This document shows positions 35,088-43,510 of a DNA stretch of 46,659 nucleotides, one piece after another (within the stretch, counting starts at the first letter, position 1; each line of letters opens with the position of its first letter). A program made the position numbers and the translations under genes. The stretch comes from Halobacteriales archaeon QS_5_68_33 (lineage in GTDB: Archaea; Halobacteriota; Halobacteria; Halobacteriales; Haloarculaceae). The DNA is taken from NCBI GenBank assembly GCA_003023785.1, contig PXRS01000067.1:1252-47910 (forward strand), written 5' to 3'. The notes beneath the pieces were generated by a model. It worked only from the letters and a program-made list of their open reading frames with translations, searched no databases and was not told where the DNA came from.

Positions 35088-38000
35088 ATGACAGGGAGAC
35101 GACGGACGCCCGGCGGTGAGCCGGACGAGGGGGGCGTGGCCGGCGGATCCGAGGGCGCGGTCGAGGATGGGCGAGCACTCGCCGACGGCGGGCAGTTGCT
35201 CGACCACCAGTTCGAGACCGTCGTCGACCAGATCGGCGAGCCGGTGTTCCTGAAGGACCGCGAGGGGCGCTACGTCTACGTCAACGGGGCGGCGGCGGAG
35301 CTCTTCGAGGCGAGCAAGGAAGCGCTGGTCGGAAAGAGCGACGCGGACCTGTTCGACGCCGACGAGGCGGCGGCGATCCGCGCCGACGACGAGACGGTCA
35401 TCGAATCCGGCGAGTCGATCACCGTCGAGCGGTCCCACACCTTCCGGGGGCGCGGGCGGGTCTGGCGGACGACCAAATACCCGTATCGGCCGGACGGCGA
35501 CGTCGAGGGCGTCGTCGGCGTCTCGCGGGACGTGACCGAGCGAGTCTGCGCCGAGCGCGAGCGGGCACGCAACGAGCGGGCGTTGCGGGACCTCCAGCGG
35601 CTGGCGTCGGACCGCGAGCGGGGCTTCGAGGCGAAACTCGACCGGGCGCTGTCGGTCGGCCGCGAGCGGCTGGACCTGCCGGTGGCCTTTCTCACGCGCA
35701 TCGAGGACGACACGCAGACGGTCGTCGCGGCGGCCGGCGACCACGACGGGATCCAGCCGGGGGCGACGGCGCCCCTGTCGGAAACCTACTGCCGGCGGAC
35801 GCTGGACGCCGACGGCGCGCTCGCGGTCGAGCACGCTGGCGCGGAGGGATGGGACGACGACCCCGCCTACGAGCGGTTCGGGCTGGAGTGTTACTTCGGC
35901 GGGACCGTCCACGTGGGCGGCGAGCGCTACGGGACGCTCTGTTTCGCCGACACCGATTCGCGCGAGCGGTCCTTCTCCGACGTGGAGGCGACGTTCATCG
36001 AGTTGCTCGTCGAGTGGGTGAGCTACGAACTCGACCGGCGCGAGCGCGAGGCCGAACTCGAGCGGTTCGAAACCATCGTCCGCGCCGTCGAGGACGGCGT
36101 CTACGCGGTCGACGCCGACGGGCGGTTCACCTACGTCAACCCCGCGATGGCCGACCTGACCGGCTACGCCCCCGGGCAACTCCGGGGGGAGCACCTCTCG
36201 ACGGTCAGGGACGGCGACGGGACGAACGCGGCCCTGGCGGCGCTGCTCTCGGGCGAAGCCAGCGAGCGGACGGTCGAGGGGTCGGTCCGGCGGGCGCGGG
36301 GCCGGCCGGTCCCCTGTGAGGACAACATGACGCGACTGGACGACGCCGAGGGCGAGGTGCGGGGCGTCGTCGGGGTGGTCCGGGACGTCACCGAACAGCG
36401 CGCCCAGCGGGAGATGCTCTCGGAACTGGTCGCGTCCTCGCGGTCGTTCATGGGCGCTCGCGACCGCGAGGCAGTCATGTGGACCGTCGCCCGCGCCATC
36501 GAGAACGTCCTCGGGTTCGAGTTGAACGTCGTCCGGCGGTTCGACCGCGAGGGCGAGCGCCTCGTTCCCGTCGGGACGACCGACGCCGTCGACGAGCGCC
36601 TGGCCGACCCGCCGGTGTTCGACCTGAACGAGGGGGGGCCCGGCACGGCGTTCGTCGACGGCGAACCCGTCGAGGTGCGCGACACGGCCGCGCTCGATGA
36701 CGAGTACGACCGCGAGGTCGTCCGGTCGGCGCTGCACCTCCCGATGGGCGTCCACGGCACCATCAGCATCGGGGCCGAGGAGGTCGACGCCTTCTCCGAT
36801 GTCGACCGGCAGGCGATCCAGCTGCTGGCCACGAGCGGCGCCGCGGCGGCCAATCGCGCCAAGCGCGAACAGGAGGTCCGTGCCGCCCGCGAGCGCGCCG
36901 ACGCCCTGGTCGACCGGATCAACGGCCTCATCGAGGACACCGTCGAGGTGCTCGTCCAGGCGGGCACCCGCGAGCAACTCGAGCGCGGCGTCGTCGAGCA
37001 GGTGGCCGGGACCGACCCCTACGCCGCCGCGTGGGTCGCCCAGCCCGACGTCGCCACCGACCGCCTCGAGGCGACCGCCTGGGAGGGCGACGCCGGCCTC
37101 GTCGACGCGGTCGAGGGCCACAGCCTCGGCCGGGACGCCGAGGACCCGACCGCCCGTGCCGCCCGCGAGGAGGCGATCCAGGTGATCAACGACATCGGGG
37201 CGGCGCCGACGGGGAGCGTCCACGCGGCGGCCGCCGCGGCCGGTTTCGGGTCGATGGTCGCCGTCCCGCTGACCTACACCGGGACGAGTTACGGCGTGCT
37301 CACGGTGTACGCCCGCGAACCAGAGGCCATCGCCGACCGCGAGCGGGTCGTGCTGTCGGCGCTGGGGCGGGCGGTCGCCAACGCCGTCAACGCCATCGAG
37401 AGCGGGCGCATCCTCACGGCCAGCCGCGTCATCGAACTGGAGTTCACCGTCCGGGACGCCGACCTGCTGTTCTGCCGGCTCTCCGCGGGGACCGGCGCGG
37501 ACCTCGAACTGTCGGGGTCGGTCTACCAGTCAGACGGGACCCTCCGGACGTACGTGACCGCCGCGGGCACCGACGGGGAGTCGCTGCTCGCGGCCCTGGC
37601 GGGGGACGACGCCGTCAACGAGGCGACGGTCATCACCGACCGGGACGGCGAGGTGCTCGTCGAGGCCGTCGTCGCGGAGTCGCTGGTCGAGACGCTGGCA
37701 GACCACGGCGCGGTCACGCAGGCGGTCGCCGCCGGGGAGGGCGTCGCCAGGTACACCGTCGAACTCCCACGGGAGGCCGAGGCCCGCGAGATATTCGAAC
37801 TCGTCGAGGACCGCTACGCGGCGACGGAACTCGTCGGCTACCACGAACACGAGCGCGCCGCCCGGACCCGCCAGGAGTTCCGCGAGGCCGTCCTGGAACG
37901 GTTCACCGAGCGCCAGGAGACCGCCGTCCGGACGGCCCACGTCGGCGGGTTCTTCGAGTGGCCCCGCGACGTCGACGGCGACGAACTCGCCGCGTCGATG

Positions 38001-38090
38001 GACATCTCCCGCCCCACCTACCACCAGCACCTGCGGGCCGCCCAGCGGAAAGTCTTCGAGGAACTGTTCGAGCAGGCCGGCCGTCGGTGA
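35088..38090 (+). CDS. Bat-like regulator: PAS-GAF-PAS-GAF-GAF, BAT domain and HTH_10
   Basis: This protein of about 1000 aa is a one-component sensor and DNA-binding regulator. PAS domains begin near residues 45 (FETVVDQIGEPVFLKDREGR) and 325 (FETIVRAVEDGVYAVDADGR). GAF domains cover about 185-320, 450-595 and 615-770. The bacterio-opsin-activator-associated domain covers about 775-920. The final 55 residues form HTH_10 (FTERQETAVRTAHVGGFFEW ... MDISRPTYHQHLRAAQRKVF). The family includes Bat, which senses oxygen or light, but no opsin gene is in this window, so the targets are unknown. A TATA-like ATTTAAG lies about 28 bases upstream. GTG at 35085 is a possible alternative start. Confidence 0.9.
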   Translation: MTGRRRTPGGEPDEGGVAGGSEGAVEDGRALADGGQLLDHQFETVVDQIGEPVFLKDREGRYVYVNGAAAELFEASKEALVGKSDADLFDADEAAAIRADDETVIESGESITVERSHTFRGRGRVWRTTKYPYRPDGDVEGVVGVSRDVTERVCAERERARNERALRDLQRLASDRERGFEAKLDRALSVGRERLDLPVAFLTRIEDDTQTVVAAAGDHDGIQPGATAPLSETYCRRTLDADGALAVEHAGAEGWDDDPAYERFGLECYFGGTVHVGGERYGTLCFADTDSRERSFSDVEATFIELLVEWVSYELDRREREAELERFETIVRAVEDGVYAVDADGRFTYVNPAMADLTGYAPGQLRGEHLSTVRDGDGTNAALAALLSGEASERTVEGSVRRARGRPVPCEDNMTRLDDAEGEVRGVVGVVRDVTEQRAQREMLSELVASSRSFMGARDREAVMWTVARAIENVLGFELNVVRRFDREGERLVPVGTTDAVDERLADPPVFDLNEGGPGTAFVDGEPVEVRDTAALDDEYDREVVRSALHLPMGVHGTISIGAEEVDAFSDVDRQAIQLLATSGAAAANRAKREQEVRAARERADALVDRINGLIEDTVEVLVQAGTREQLERGVVEQVAGTDPYAAAWVAQPDVATDRLEATAWEGDAGLVDAVEGHSLGRDAEDPTARAAREEAIQVINDIGAAPTGSVHAAAAAAGFGSMVAVPLTYTGTSYGVLTVYAREPEAIADRERVVLSALGRAVANAVNAIESGRILTASRVIELEFTVRDADLLFCRLSAGTGADLELSGSVYQSDGTLRTYVTAAGTDGESLLAALAGDDAVNEATVITDRDGEVLVEAVVAESLVETLADHGAVTQAVAAGEGVARYTVELPREAEAREIFELVEDRYAATELVGYHEHERAARTRQEFREAVLERFTERQETAVRTAHVGGFFEWPRDVDGDELAASMDISRPTYHQHLRAAQRKVFEELFEQAGRR

Positions 38091-38254
38091 CCCCCGCTCG
38101 CATCGCGCTGTGCGGATGCGCGGTCATCTTTATCGCGCGCTGTCGCGCGTCTCGTCGTTCTCGTGAGCGGCGCGAACGGGAGGCAGCGAGAGCTTCGTTC
38201 TCGCGAGGCGCGACGGAGCCAACACCTAATGGGGCGCCGTGAGACCCACCGCGC

Positions 38255-39067
38255 ATGAGCGATAGACTCGCGGGCGACGTGGCGGTCGTGACCGGCGGCG
38301 GCGCGGGCATCGGCGAGGCGGCCTGCCTGCGTTTCGCCGAAGAAGGCGCCCACGTCGTCGCGGTCGACTGGGACGGCGAGGCGGCGCGCGAGACGGTCGA
38401 GACCATCGAACGGGCGGGCGGCCCGGCGGGGCTGGCCGTCGAGACGGACGTCAGCGACGAGGCGGCCGTCGAGTCGATGGCCGAGGCAGTCGCCGAGGAG
38501 TTCGGCCACGTCGACGTCCTCGTCAACAACGCGGGCATCCGCGTCGACCCGAAGCCCGTCACCGAGGCCGACGAGGCAAGCTGGGACCGCATCCTCGGCG
38601 TGAACCTCAAGGGCTACGCCTTCTGTGCCAGGCACCTGATCCCGCTGATGGCCGACGAGGAGCGTTCGGACGCGAGTAACACCCGCGACGGCGGCGCGAT
38701 AGTCAACGTCGCCTCCGTGGGCGCCGGGTGGGCCCGACCCGGGTGGAGCCAGTACGACGCGACGAAGGGCGCGGTCGTCTCGATGACACGGGACATGGCG
38801 TGTGACCACGCCGAGCAAGGCATCAGGGTCAACGCCGTCTCGCCGGGGTGGGTCATCACCGACTACCACGTCGGCGACCGCACTGGCGAGGAGGCCGAGC
38901 AGTTCGTCGCGGCGAAGACGACGCGGGGCGGCCACGACGGGAACATCCTCCAGCGGGCGGCCCGACCCGGGGAACTCGCCGACGCCCTGCTCTTTCTGGC
39001 CTCCGAGGAGTCGTCGTTCCTGACGGGCGTCGAGGTGCCCGTCGACGGCGGCGCGTCGGTGGTCTGA
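38255..39067 (+). CDS. SDR-family oxidoreductase
   Basis: The 270-aa classical short-chain dehydrogenase/reductase has the cofactor motif TGGGAGIG (about 14-21), with Asp after the second strand (VVAVDWDG) favouring NAD(H). NNAG lies at about 91-94. The active-site Tyr and Lys are in YDATKGAV, with an upstream Ser in ASVGAG. PGWV and a normal C-terminus (FLTGVEVPVDGGASVV) follow. The substrate is not predictable. TATA-like CACCTAATGG lies about 28 bases before the ATG. Confidence 0.92.
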   Translation: MSDRLAGDVAVVTGGGAGIGEAACLRFAEEGAHVVAVDWDGEAARETVETIERAGGPAGLAVETDVSDEAAVESMAEAVAEEFGHVDVLVNNAGIRVDPKPVTEADEASWDRILGVNLKGYAFCARHLIPLMADEERSDASNTRDGGAIVNVASVGAGWARPGWSQYDATKGAVVSMTRDMACDHAEQGIRVNAVSPGWVITDYHVGDRTGEEAEQFVAAKTTRGGHDGNILQRAARPGELADALLFLASEESSFLTGVEVPVDGGASVV

Positions 39068-39286
39068 GGGGCTCGGGCGCCCGTTTCTGGGAGCCGGGAA
39101 GTACTGTTGGAATCCGTACGCTTATTCGTTTTCGAACGATATTATCTGACGAGATAAACCCATGCTCGAAAACCGTCAGTCATTACTCAAATCGTCGCTG
39201 TCACGTCGAACGACCCCGGATCCCGGCGGTGGCGGGTTCGGTTCGGCCGACGACCGTCAGTTCCCGGTCGTGGACACAGAGCGCCG

Positions 39287-41494
39287 ATGAAGTCGCTCGA
39301 ACGGGACCTCGGACTCCCGACGGTGCTGGCGATAAGCATCGGGGCGATGATCGGCAGCGGGATCTTCATCCTCCCGGCGCTGGCGCTGAAGATCGCGGGG
39401 CCGTCGGTGGTGCTGGCCTACCTCCTCGCCGGGGTGCTCGTGCTCCCGGCGGCGCTCTCGAAGTCGGAGATGGCGACGGCGATGCCCGAGGCCGGGGGCA
39501 CCTACATCTACATCGAGCGCGGGATGGGGCCGCTCCTGGGAACGATCGCCGGCGTCGGCACCTGGTTCTCGCTGGCGTTCAAGGGCGGCCTGGCGCTGGT
39601 GGGCGGCGTCCCCTATCTCCTGATCGCGTTCGACGTGCCGCCGGATTTCGTCACGCCGGTCGCGCTCGCGCTCGCGTCCGTGCTCATCCTGGTCAACCTC
39701 CTCGGGGCGAAACAGACCGGCCGCCTGCAGGTGGCGATCGTCGTCGTCATGCTCGCGGCGATGTCCTGGTTCGTCATCGGGGGCGCGCCGAGCGTCCAGC
39801 AGGCGAACTTCGAGCCGTTCTTCACCGACGGCTACGGCGGCCTGCTCGCGGCGACCGGCCTCGTGTTCGTCTCCTACGCGGGAGTGACGAAGGTCGCCAG
39901 CGTCGCCGAGGAGGTCGAGGACCCCGACCGGAACATCCCGCTGGGCATCCTGGGGTCGCTCGGGTTCACGACGCTGCTGTACGTGCTCATCGTCGCCATC
40001 ATGGTCGGGGTCACCGACGCGGGCGTCGTGGCGGGGTCGGATGTCCCCGTCGCCGACGCCGCCCGGGCCACGCTCGGGGCCGTCGGCGTCGGCGCGGTCG
40101 TCGTCGCCGCGGTCCTCGCGCTGGTCTCGACCGCCAACGCCGGGATCCTCTCCTCGTCGCGGTACCCGTTCGCGATGGCCCGGGACGGCCTCGTCCCGGG
40201 GTCGCTGGCGGCCGTCAGCGACCGGTTCGGGACTCCCTCGACGTCGATCACGCTCACCGGCGCCGTGTTGCTCGTCCTCATCGCGTTCGTCCCGATCCTG
40301 GACATCGCCAAACTCGCCAGCGCGTTCCAGATCCTCGTCTTCATCCTGATCAACCTCACCATCGTCGCCTTCCGCGAGGGCGAGATGGACTACGACCCCA
40401 GCTTCGAGTCGCCGCTGTACCCCTGGACGCAGGTCTTCGGCGTCCTCGGCGGCCTCGTCCTCATCACGCAGATGGGGGAGATCGCGATGCTGGGGGCCGT
40501 CGTCATCACGGTCGGGAGCGTGGCGTGGTACTTCGCGTACGCCAGGCCCCGCGTCCAGCGGGAGGGCGCGGCGACCGACGTCGTCCGCCGGCGGGTCGGC
40601 CAGGACGCCCTCATCGAGACCGAGTCCGTGCTCGGCGAGGGGCCCTACGAGGTGCTCCTCGCGTTCACCAGCGAGGTGAGCCGCGAACGCGAGGAGTCGC
40701 TGCTCCGGATGGCCGCCGACCTCGTCCGGCCCCACGACGGCCGCGTGGTCGTCGTCTGGTTCGAGGAGGTGCCCGACCAGACGCCCCTGGAAGAGGCCAC
40801 CGAGACCCAGTCCCCGGCGGAGGTCCGCTTCGAGGAGCAGACCGACGACCTCGCGGTCGACCTCGACGTCGACGTTGAGGTAGGCGAGATCGTCAGCCAC
40901 GACACGAAACACGCGATCGTCAACTTCGCCGCCCACCGCGGCGTCGACGCGATCCTCGCCGAGCACGAGCGGCTCCGCCTGCGCTCGCGACTGCTCGGCG
41001 ACCCGATCGACTGGGTCGTCCGGCACGCCCCGTGTGACGTCTATCTCGTCGAGAACAGGGGCTACGACCGCCCGGGCGTCGTCGAACTCGTCAGCGACGG
41101 CGGGCCATTCAATCCCGACCAGGTCGCCGTCACCGACGCCATCGCGACCGCGAGCGGGGGCGAGGTCGTCCTCCAGTACCCGGCCGCGTCCCGGAGCCCG
41201 GAGCAACGGGAGCGCACCATCGAGGACTACCGCGCGGAACTGGCCGATCTGCTCTCGGTACCCGTGCGTGCGGTCTCCTCGGGGACCCACGAGAGCGAGT
41301 CCCTGACGGCGTCCGGGGACGACGGCGACGAGCCCGACCTGCGGGTACGGCGGGGCGCCGACCACCGGTTCCGGGGGGCGCTGTTCGACCGCGAGCAGAC
41401 CGAGCCGACGGACTACACGGAGATCACCGTCCATCCCCACGAGTCCCGCCAGCCCGGGCTGGTTCGGCGGTTCCTCGAACGCGTCGTGTTCTGA
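39287..41494 (+). CDS. APC-family amino acid permease fused to two USP domains
   Basis: The 735-aa protein has a 12-span APC transporter over about residues 1-430. The family's first unwound helix is SIGAMIGSGIFILPALALKI, and TANAGILSSSRYPFAMARDG lies later. Two universal-stress-protein-like domains follow in the cytosol (about 440-575 and 590-715). They have features such as EVLLAFTSEVSREREESLLR, GVDAILAEHERLRLRSRLLG, CDVYLVENRG and a second DQVAVTDAIATASGGEVVLQ. The fusion is common in haloarchaea and suggests nucleotide or stress control of uptake. The transported amino acid or cation is unknown. The upstream 219 bases contain an AT-rich block at about 39115-39165 that probably holds the promoter. 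Confidence 0.9.
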   Translation: MKSLERDLGLPTVLAISIGAMIGSGIFILPALALKIAGPSVVLAYLLAGVLVLPAALSKSEMATAMPEAGGTYIYIERGMGPLLGTIAGVGTWFSLAFKGGLALVGGVPYLLIAFDVPPDFVTPVALALASVLILVNLLGAKQTGRLQVAIVVVMLAAMSWFVIGGAPSVQQANFEPFFTDGYGGLLAATGLVFVSYAGVTKVASVAEEVEDPDRNIPLGILGSLGFTTLLYVLIVAIMVGVTDAGVVAGSDVPVADAARATLGAVGVGAVVVAAVLALVSTANAGILSSSRYPFAMARDGLVPGSLAAVSDRFGTPSTSITLTGAVLLVLIAFVPILDIAKLASAFQILVFILINLTIVAFREGEMDYDPSFESPLYPWTQVFGVLGGLVLITQMGEIAMLGAVVITVGSVAWYFAYARPRVQREGAATDVVRRRVGQDALIETESVLGEGPYEVLLAFTSEVSREREESLLRMAADLVRPHDGRVVVVWFEEVPDQTPLEEATETQSPAEVRFEEQTDDLAVDLDVDVEVGEIVSHDTKHAIVNFAAHRGVDAILAEHERLRLRSRLLGDPIDWVVRHAPCDVYLVENRGYDRPGVVELVSDGGPFNPDQVAVTDAIATASGGEVVLQYPAASRSPEQRERTIEDYRAELADLLSVPVRAVSSGTHESESLTASGDDGDEPDLRVRRGADHRFRGALFDREQTEPTDYTEITVHPHESRQPGLVRRFLERVVF

Positions 41495-41542
41495 GCGGGG
41501 CGGCCCGGACGGCCGCCCTCGATGCGGACCGGTCCCGTGCGC

Positions 41543-43336
41543 TCACTTCTCGCGGCGACCGCGGCCGAACAGCCGCTGGCGGAGCGACCGTTCGGTCGGG
41601 CGCTCGGCCAGGACGACCGAGGCGTTGACGTCGTTGACGACGTCGAGGTGCAGCGACTCAGTGACGAGACGCGCGATCATCCCGCGTTCGGTCGCGCCGA
41701 TGAGCACGAGCGTGTGGTCGGCGGCCTCGCGCTCGATCGCGGCCTCGATGTCGCCGCCGTCGTCGACCACGCTTCGGGCGTCCCCGAGGTCGCGCTCGGC
41801 GGCCCACTCCTCGATGAACCGCTCGCCGGCCTCGCGCTCGCCGGGGCCGTCGACGACGTGCAACAGCGACACGTCGGCGTCGGCGGTCGCCCGCAGCGTC
41901 CGGGCGACGCCGGCGTTGAGGTCCGAATCCGGGCCGCCGGCGGTCGGCAACAGCACCCGCGAGGGGTCCAGCCCGCGGTCCTTGACGACGAGGAAGTCGC
42001 TGGGCAGGCGGTTTGTCAACTCGTCGAGCGGGCGCTCGGCGCGGGCGGCGGTCCACAGGCGGTCCGACCCCCATCCCATCACCACGAGGTCGGGCCGGGT
42101 CCGGCGCGCGCGGTCGAACACCTCCTCGAACGACCGCGTCGAGACGATCGTCGACGTCTCGAAGGCGACCTCCTCGGGTGCGACCGCGGTCTCCAGGTCG
42201 TCTATGAGGCGGTTGGACTCCCGGGTGATCCGGTCGCGGTGACCGCCCTCCTCCAGGGACATCCGCGTCGGCGCCTGGACGATGTGGACGGCGTGGACCG
42301 TCCCCTTCTCGCGCTGGCGGGCGAGCGTGCAGGCGAACTCGACGAGTCGCCGCTCGGTCCGGGGGTTCGCGACCGGCACCAGGATCCGGTAGGACTCGGG
42401 GTCGCGGACGAACTCCTCCAGCGTGTCGACGATCGGGACGTACGACCGCCCGGCGAGGTTGCCCAGCAGCATCTCCCGGCCCGAGAGCCGGCGGACGTGT
42501 TCGAAGCGCTCGACCTCCAGGCGGCGCTCGCTCGTCTGGTAGTAGTTGACGACCGTGACCAGCGCGATCCCCCCGAGGGTGTTGCCGAGCAGGACCGGGA
42601 GCACGAACTCCGACAGCGCGACGGTCATCGCCAGGTCACCGGCCAGCGCCGCGTACACCGCCTCGGTGAACGAGACGACGACGTGAAAGAGGTTGCCAAG
42701 CGGGATCGCCAGGAACGCCAGGTAGACGACGGTGATCCGCGAGATGGTGTCCCGCGCCGCGAAGTCCATCCAGACGACGCCGGCGACGATCAGCCCGGCG
42801 AACGCCCCCTTGAAAAAGAGCGCGTGAGCGGGCGTCTCGATGCCTTTTTTGGCCAGGCCGAGCGCGACGGCGCCGGCCCCCGGGCTGAACACCCCGCCGT
42901 AGGCCAGCGCGACCGCGCCGATGGCGCCGCCGGTGAAGTTGCCGGCCAGCACGACCAGCCAGTGGCGAAACAGCGACGGGACGCTCGTCAGTCGCTCCAG
43001 GGTCAGCGCCACCGGCGGGAGCGTGTTCTCGGTGTAGAGCTGGTAGCCGCCGATGATGATGTAGACGAACCCGATCGGGTACAACAGGACCGCCGCGATC
43101 GTCCCCTCCGTCGAGGCCGACAGCGACGCGTACAGCAGGAATGTGACCGTGATCGCGAAGCCGCCGGCGACGGCCGCGAAGAACAGTTCGCGGGCGCCGG
43201 AGGTGATCTCGTGGTCGGCGTCGGCGACGATCCGCTGGAACACCTCGTCCGAGGAGAACCGGTCCGGGATGACTTCTCCCGTCGCCGGCACTCCGTCGTC
43301 CGACTCGTCCGGTGGTTCGCGACTCTCGTCGACCAT
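41543..43336 (-). CDS. Formate/nitrite transporter (FNT) domain fused to two USP domains
   Basis: The 597-aa protein joins an FNT-like channel (about 25-290, six spans) to two universal-stress-protein domains (about 315-450 and 455-585). FNT features are ELFFAAVAGGFAITVTFLLY, VVLAGNFTGGAIGAVALAYG, FFKGAFAGLIVAGVVWMDFA and SFTEAVYAALAG. The second USP domain keeps the ATP-type glycine signature LIGATERGMIARLV (G-x-x-x-x-G-x-x) ending in NASVVLAER. Small monovalent anions are the usual substrates of the family. I chose ATG at 43336 (MVDESREPPDES) rather than 43414, since the 26 extra residues have unlikely composition. Divergent from the antiporter gene. Confidence 0.88.
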   Translation of the reverse strand: MVDESREPPDESDDGVPATGEVIPDRFSSDEVFQRIVADADHEITSGARELFFAAVAGGFAITVTFLLYASLSASTEGTIAAVLLYPIGFVYIIIGGYQLYTENTLPPVALTLERLTSVPSLFRHWLVVLAGNFTGGAIGAVALAYGGVFSPGAGAVALGLAKKGIETPAHALFFKGAFAGLIVAGVVWMDFAARDTISRITVVYLAFLAIPLGNLFHVVVSFTEAVYAALAGDLAMTVALSEFVLPVLLGNTLGGIALVTVVNYYQTSERRLEVERFEHVRRLSGREMLLGNLAGRSYVPIVDTLEEFVRDPESYRILVPVANPRTERRLVEFACTLARQREKGTVHAVHIVQAPTRMSLEEGGHRDRITRESNRLIDDLETAVAPEEVAFETSTIVSTRSFEEVFDRARRTRPDLVVMGWGSDRLWTAARAERPLDELTNRLPSDFLVVKDRGLDPSRVLLPTAGGPDSDLNAGVARTLRATADADVSLLHVVDGPGEREAGERFIEEWAAERDLGDARSVVDDGGDIEAAIEREAADHTLVLIGATERGMIARLVTESLHLDVVNDVNASVVLAERPTERSLRQRLFGRGRREK

Positions 43337-43497
43337 CGTTCGCACGAGCGGCTGGCCGGACCAAGAGGTTTGTCCTCCGGAACAGGTCGCGACAGACCCT
43401 GCACCGCCTCTCACCGGTCCGGAGCGTCCGCTCCGTCGACCGTCCGGGGCGATGAGCCATGTCGTTTATGAGCGGGGGCGCCGTTGTCGGGGGCGTA

Positions 43498-43503
43498 TGG
43501 AGG
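43498..43503 (+). promoter_or_regulatory. Shine-Dalgarno site that decides the antiporter start
   Basis: TGGAGG, continuing GGA, ends about eight bases before a GTG at 43511. It favours that GTG over a TTG at 43484. A TATA-like GTTTATGA at about 43464-43471 is also correctly placed for a transcript starting near 43492. Confidence 0.55.
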
Positions 43504-43510
43504 GACCGGC

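Noticed and set aside
35088-38090. Bacterio-opsin activator proper (bat)
   Set aside because: The architecture is Bat-like, but haloarchaea have many such paralogues and no opsin or retinal gene is nearby, so the symbol was not assigned.
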